From assembly GCA_028289725.1 (NCBI GenBank), contig JANQOH010000185.1, positions 1 through 7,531 of the forward strand: a stretch of DNA of 7,531 nt, given 5' to 3'. Positions 5,448-7,531 of this stretch are shown in pieces. The notes under the pieces are model-generated. The model was given only the letters and a program-made list of their open reading frames with translations, ran no database searches and was not told the origin of the DNA. A program made the position numbers and the translations under genes. Positions within the stretch are counted from its first letter, which is position 1. Each line of letters begins with the position of its first letter. The stretch is from Alphaproteobacteria bacterium. Its GTDB lineage: Bacteria > Pseudomonadota > Alphaproteobacteria > UBA7887.

Positions 5448-5958
5448 GATCGCCGGACAAGACATTAATCCGACGCGCCGCATAGGTTGAAAGCAATACC
5501 GCAACGGTAAATGCGATCACGCCCGAGTGGACATCCGCCGAGCTCAGCAAGCGGCCGTTCAACAGCAAAACCACGAGGGCGATGACGAACACGTCGAGCA
5601 TCGACCATTTCGACAGCGCCGTGAGCCAACCGGACAAGAGCGGTGTCAACGGGTGATCACGGCGCACGAAAAACCAGAGCGCGACGCACACGCCGATCTT
5701 TCCGACCGGAAAAAGAATGGAAAATACGAAAGTCACAAGAAACAGGAACCAGTCGCCGGATGCCAGAAAGCCGAAAACGCCTTCGGCCAACGAATATTCA
5801 CGCGTCAGAAAAAAACGCTGAACGCTAACGGCCGGCAGAAACAATCCGGCGCAGAGCAGCGCGCCAGCCAACACGAGCCAAACGCCGACCAGCCGGTCGG
5901 CGCCGCGGCTCAGCGCGGCCAGCGTCCTTTCGGTATGAGTCTCGGTTTCACCGGTCAT
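5419..5958 (-). CDS. PqiA-like (paraquat-inducible protein A family) membrane protein, single domain
   Basis: The 179-residue product has four hydrophobic segments, at about 24-45, 69-95, 118-136 and 145-162. The signature FPVGKIGVCVALWFF (83-97) and SKWSMLDVFVIALVVLL (116-132) are characteristic of the PqiA domain. In E. coli, PqiA is an inner-membrane partner of PqiB/PqiC in envelope lipid transport and carries two such domains in about 420 residues. This protein has one domain only and lacks the CxxC zinc-ribbon cysteines (it has only C37 and C91). No pqiB (MCE) or pqiC gene is in the window. ATG 5958 has a weak ribosome site. The gene converges on the acyl-CoA synthetase, with the two 3' ends overlapping by 29 bases, and diverges from the MFS gene. 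A functional link to the catabolic genes is not indicated. Confidence 0.85.
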   Translation of the reverse strand: MTGETETHTERTLAALSRGADRLVGVWLVLAGALLCAGLFLPAVSVQRFFLTREYSLAEGVFGFLASGDWFLFLVTFVFSILFPVGKIGVCVALWFFVRRDHPLTPLLSGWLTALSKWSMLDVFVIALVVLLLNGRLLSSADVHSGVIAFTVAVLLSTYAARRINVLSGDPKMRASNAP

Positions 5959-6189
5959 GGATTCATCTTAGCTAGGCGCGTGACCTGGGTCTGGCAAGAC
6001 ATGCCTACGGCCGATGTCATTTGCATCCTTGGCATTTAGGCCTTGGTAGGCGCGCAAATTCGACGCACCGGGCCGGCATGCGGTATGTTTGAACATCCAG
6101 CGCGATTCCACCGAGCGGAAGTGCGGCGGAGCGGCAGAGAGGCCGGCTCCTTGCGCGCTCGGTCGTGCTTTGAATGCGGTAGAGGGCGA

Positions 6190-6240
6190 ATGGTTGACCT
6201 GATTGAGCGGCGAAAACTGGCATTGGGACAGCGGCGATGA
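6190..6240 (+). CDS. Possible 16-codon leader ORF overlapping the MFS start (ATGA)
   Basis: An ATG at 6190, preceded by AGAGGG three bases away, opens the frame MVDLIERRKLALGQRR. It ends in TGA at 6238-6240, sharing ATGA with the MFS start at 6237. This layout is typical of translational coupling. The peptide resembles nothing I know and the frame could be chance. The frame stays open back to a TTG at 6043. The rest of the 278-base gap 5959-6236 must hold the divergent promoters of the PqiA-like and MFS genes, but I see no clear boxes. Confidence 0.25.
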   Translation: MVDLIERRKLALGQRR

Positions 6241-7496
6241 CCGACCTGTCCGGCCTCGCCGCCATTCGCCGTACGCTCGGCCACCGGAATTTTCGGATTT
6301 TTGTCGCGGGCAATGGCGTCTCGCTGATCGGGACTTGGGTGCAGCGCATCGCGATCGGCTGGCTGACCTGGGAACTGACGGAGTCCGGGGCATGGCTCGG
6401 GTTGGTCGCATTCGCTGATTTGTTTCCGGCCGTTCTGATCGGCCCGATCGGCGGCGTGTTCGCGGACCGCTTTCCCCGTATCGCGGTTATCCGCGCCGCC
6501 CAGATGCTCCTCATGCTGCAGTCCTTTACGCTGTTTGCGTTGACAGCGACTGGGCTGATTAATGTATGGGTCGTCCTTGCGCTCGCCTTATTCAACGGCG
6601 TGGTGTTTGGCTTTAACCAACCGGCGCGTCTCGCGTTGATCCCGACTTTGGTGCCGCGCGAGGATTTGCCGACCGCGGTCGCGGTTAACGCCATTCTGTT
6701 TAACCTCGCCCGGTTCATCGGACCCGCCATAGCCGGCGCCTTGATCGTCGCGTGGGGCACCGCGCCGGCGTTCGGCATCAACGCGATCAGCTATTTCGCG
6801 TTTCTGTTTGCCCTGATGCGGCTTCGATCGGTCGACGAACTGGAGAAAAAGGAACCTCGTACTGCCGGCGGCTCGGTGTTGCGGGATCTTTTCGACGGTG
6901 TGAATTATGCGGCCCGGCATCCGGGCATCGGCATCTTGTTGCTGCTCATGGCGATCATGTCGGTCGGCGTGCGGCCGGTGGTCGAACTCATGGCCGGGTT
7001 CGCGGCCGATGTATTCGGCGGTGGTGCCGACACATTCGCCATGCTCAGCGCAACGCTTGGCCTCGGCGCCATTGCGGGCGGGTTTTGGATGGCGCACCGG
7101 GGCGGTCAAAACGGCTTGGCGGTTCTGGTCCTCGTCTCGATGGCGGTGGCTTCGTTCGCGACTTTCGGCTTCGTCGCGGGGACCAGTCTGGTGCTCGCCA
7201 TGCCCTGCATTGCCATTTTCGGTTTTGTCATGGTCAGCGCTGGCGTCAGTACCCAGACCCTGGTGCAGTTCGCGGTCGACGGCACTATGCGCGGACGGGT
7301 GCTCAGCCTCTATGGTCTGATATTTCGCGGCGGTCCCGCCCTCGGTGCGGTCGTCATGGGTGCCGCGTCCGAGTTCATTGGCCTACGGTGGCCGCTCGCG
7401 ATCGGCGCCATTATCGCGCTGGGATTTATGGCGTGGGCTTGGGGCCGCCGTCACTCGGTGGCCAATGCGCTTGAATCGTCGGAGGCCGCGACCTGA
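6237..7496 (+). CDS. MFS transporter, MFS_3/EntS-like exporter
   Basis: The 419-residue product is a full-length major facilitator with about 12 hydrophobic segments arranged in two halves around a charged central loop (about 196-230). The motif A loop GPIGGVFADRFPR (69-81) lies between helices 2 and 3. The block NQPARLALIPTLVPRED (127-143), followed by FNLARFIGPAIAGALI (155-170), is typical of the EntS/MFS_3 type, whose members export siderophores, drugs or other small molecules by proton antiport in the inner membrane. MRGRVLSLYGLIFRGGPALG (351-370) is the matching C-half block. ATG 6237 gives a normal N-terminus, with GGGA about 8 bases upstream. The gene diverges from the PqiA-like gene. 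The next 35 bases to the window edge show nothing. The substrate is unknown; no siderophore biosynthesis gene is present. Export of a metabolite handled by the neighbouring catabolic genes is possible but unsupported. Confidence 0.92.
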   Translation: MTDLSGLAAIRRTLGHRNFRIFVAGNGVSLIGTWVQRIAIGWLTWELTESGAWLGLVAFADLFPAVLIGPIGGVFADRFPRIAVIRAAQMLLMLQSFTLFALTATGLINVWVVLALALFNGVVFGFNQPARLALIPTLVPREDLPTAVAVNAILFNLARFIGPAIAGALIVAWGTAPAFGINAISYFAFLFALMRLRSVDELEKKEPRTAGGSVLRDLFDGVNYAARHPGIGILLLLMAIMSVGVRPVVELMAGFAADVFGGGADTFAMLSATLGLGAIAGGFWMAHRGGQNGLAVLVLVSMAVASFATFGFVAGTSLVLAMPCIAIFGFVMVSAGVSTQTLVQFAVDGTMRGRVLSLYGLIFRGGPALGAVVMGAASEFIGLRWPLAIGAIIALGFMAWAWGRRHSVANALESSEAAT

Positions 7497-7531
7497 CCGT
7501 CTATTGCGCCGCCGAAGCCACCCTTACGAGC

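Noticed and set aside
6003..6051. GCCTAC ... GTAGGC pairing in the gap between the PqiA-like and MFS genes
   Set aside because: Six-base arms 37 bases apart with no continued pairing are expected by chance.
6083..6094. ATGTT-TG-AACAT inverted repeat in the gap upstream of the MFS gene
   Set aside because: The arms are only five bases, with no match to a known operator such as the alphaproteobacterial LexA site (GTTC-N7-GTTC).
6017..6781. A 254-codon minus-strand open frame opposite the start of the MFS gene
   Set aside because: Low-complexity Ala/Arg/Pro/Ser composition and complete overlap with transmembrane-coding sequence indicate a shadow frame.

Overview
The window is GC-rich (roughly 60% by eye). 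Its genes look like an accessory metabolic region of an alphaproteobacterium-like, probably free-living, heterotroph. That placement rests on base composition, GTG start use and the general look of the proteins. There is no rRNA, tRNA or other taxonomic marker, so it is tentative. I see no insertion sequence, CRISPR array, phage gene or RNA gene.

Layout, left to right. Positions 1-143 (minus) hold the first 47 codons of a gene that runs off the left edge. Its residues match the N-terminal domain of P-type cation-transporting ATPases. A non-coding gap (144-352) carries an 8-bp-arm dyad just upstream of that start and a hairpin just downstream of the next gene. A three-gene minus-strand set follows, transcribed right to left: a DsbA/GST-kappa-type 2-hydroxychromene-2-carboxylate isomerase-like protein (3830-3225), an MBL-fold protein of the N-acyl-homoserine-lactonase type (3158-2355), and a divergent IlvD/Edd-family [2Fe-2S] dehydratase (2083-353). 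Diverging from this set across a 78-bp gap is an acyl-CoA synthetase (3909-5447, plus). The gap contains a perfect 12-bp palindrome. A single-domain PqiA-like membrane protein (5958-5419, minus) overlaps the end of the synthetase tail to tail. The last gene is a 12-helix-type MFS exporter (6237-7496, plus), whose start overlaps the stop of a possible 16-codon leader ORF.

How the genes may work together (inference). An acid-CoA ligase, an aromatic-type isomerase, a lactonase-fold hydrolase and a hydroxy-acid dehydratase arranged around one short divergent promoter region look like a small catabolic module for an unidentified carboxylic acid or lactone. Lactone opening followed by dehydration of the resulting hydroxy acid is a plausible two-step sequence. 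No gene in the window reveals the substrate. The PqiA-like protein, the MFS exporter and the P-type ATPase are envelope or transport functions with no evident link to the module.

No striking novel system such as defence, retron or toxin-antitoxin is visible. The best leads are the uncharacterised catabolic module, the altered signature in its dehydratase, and the dyad elements upstream of several starts.
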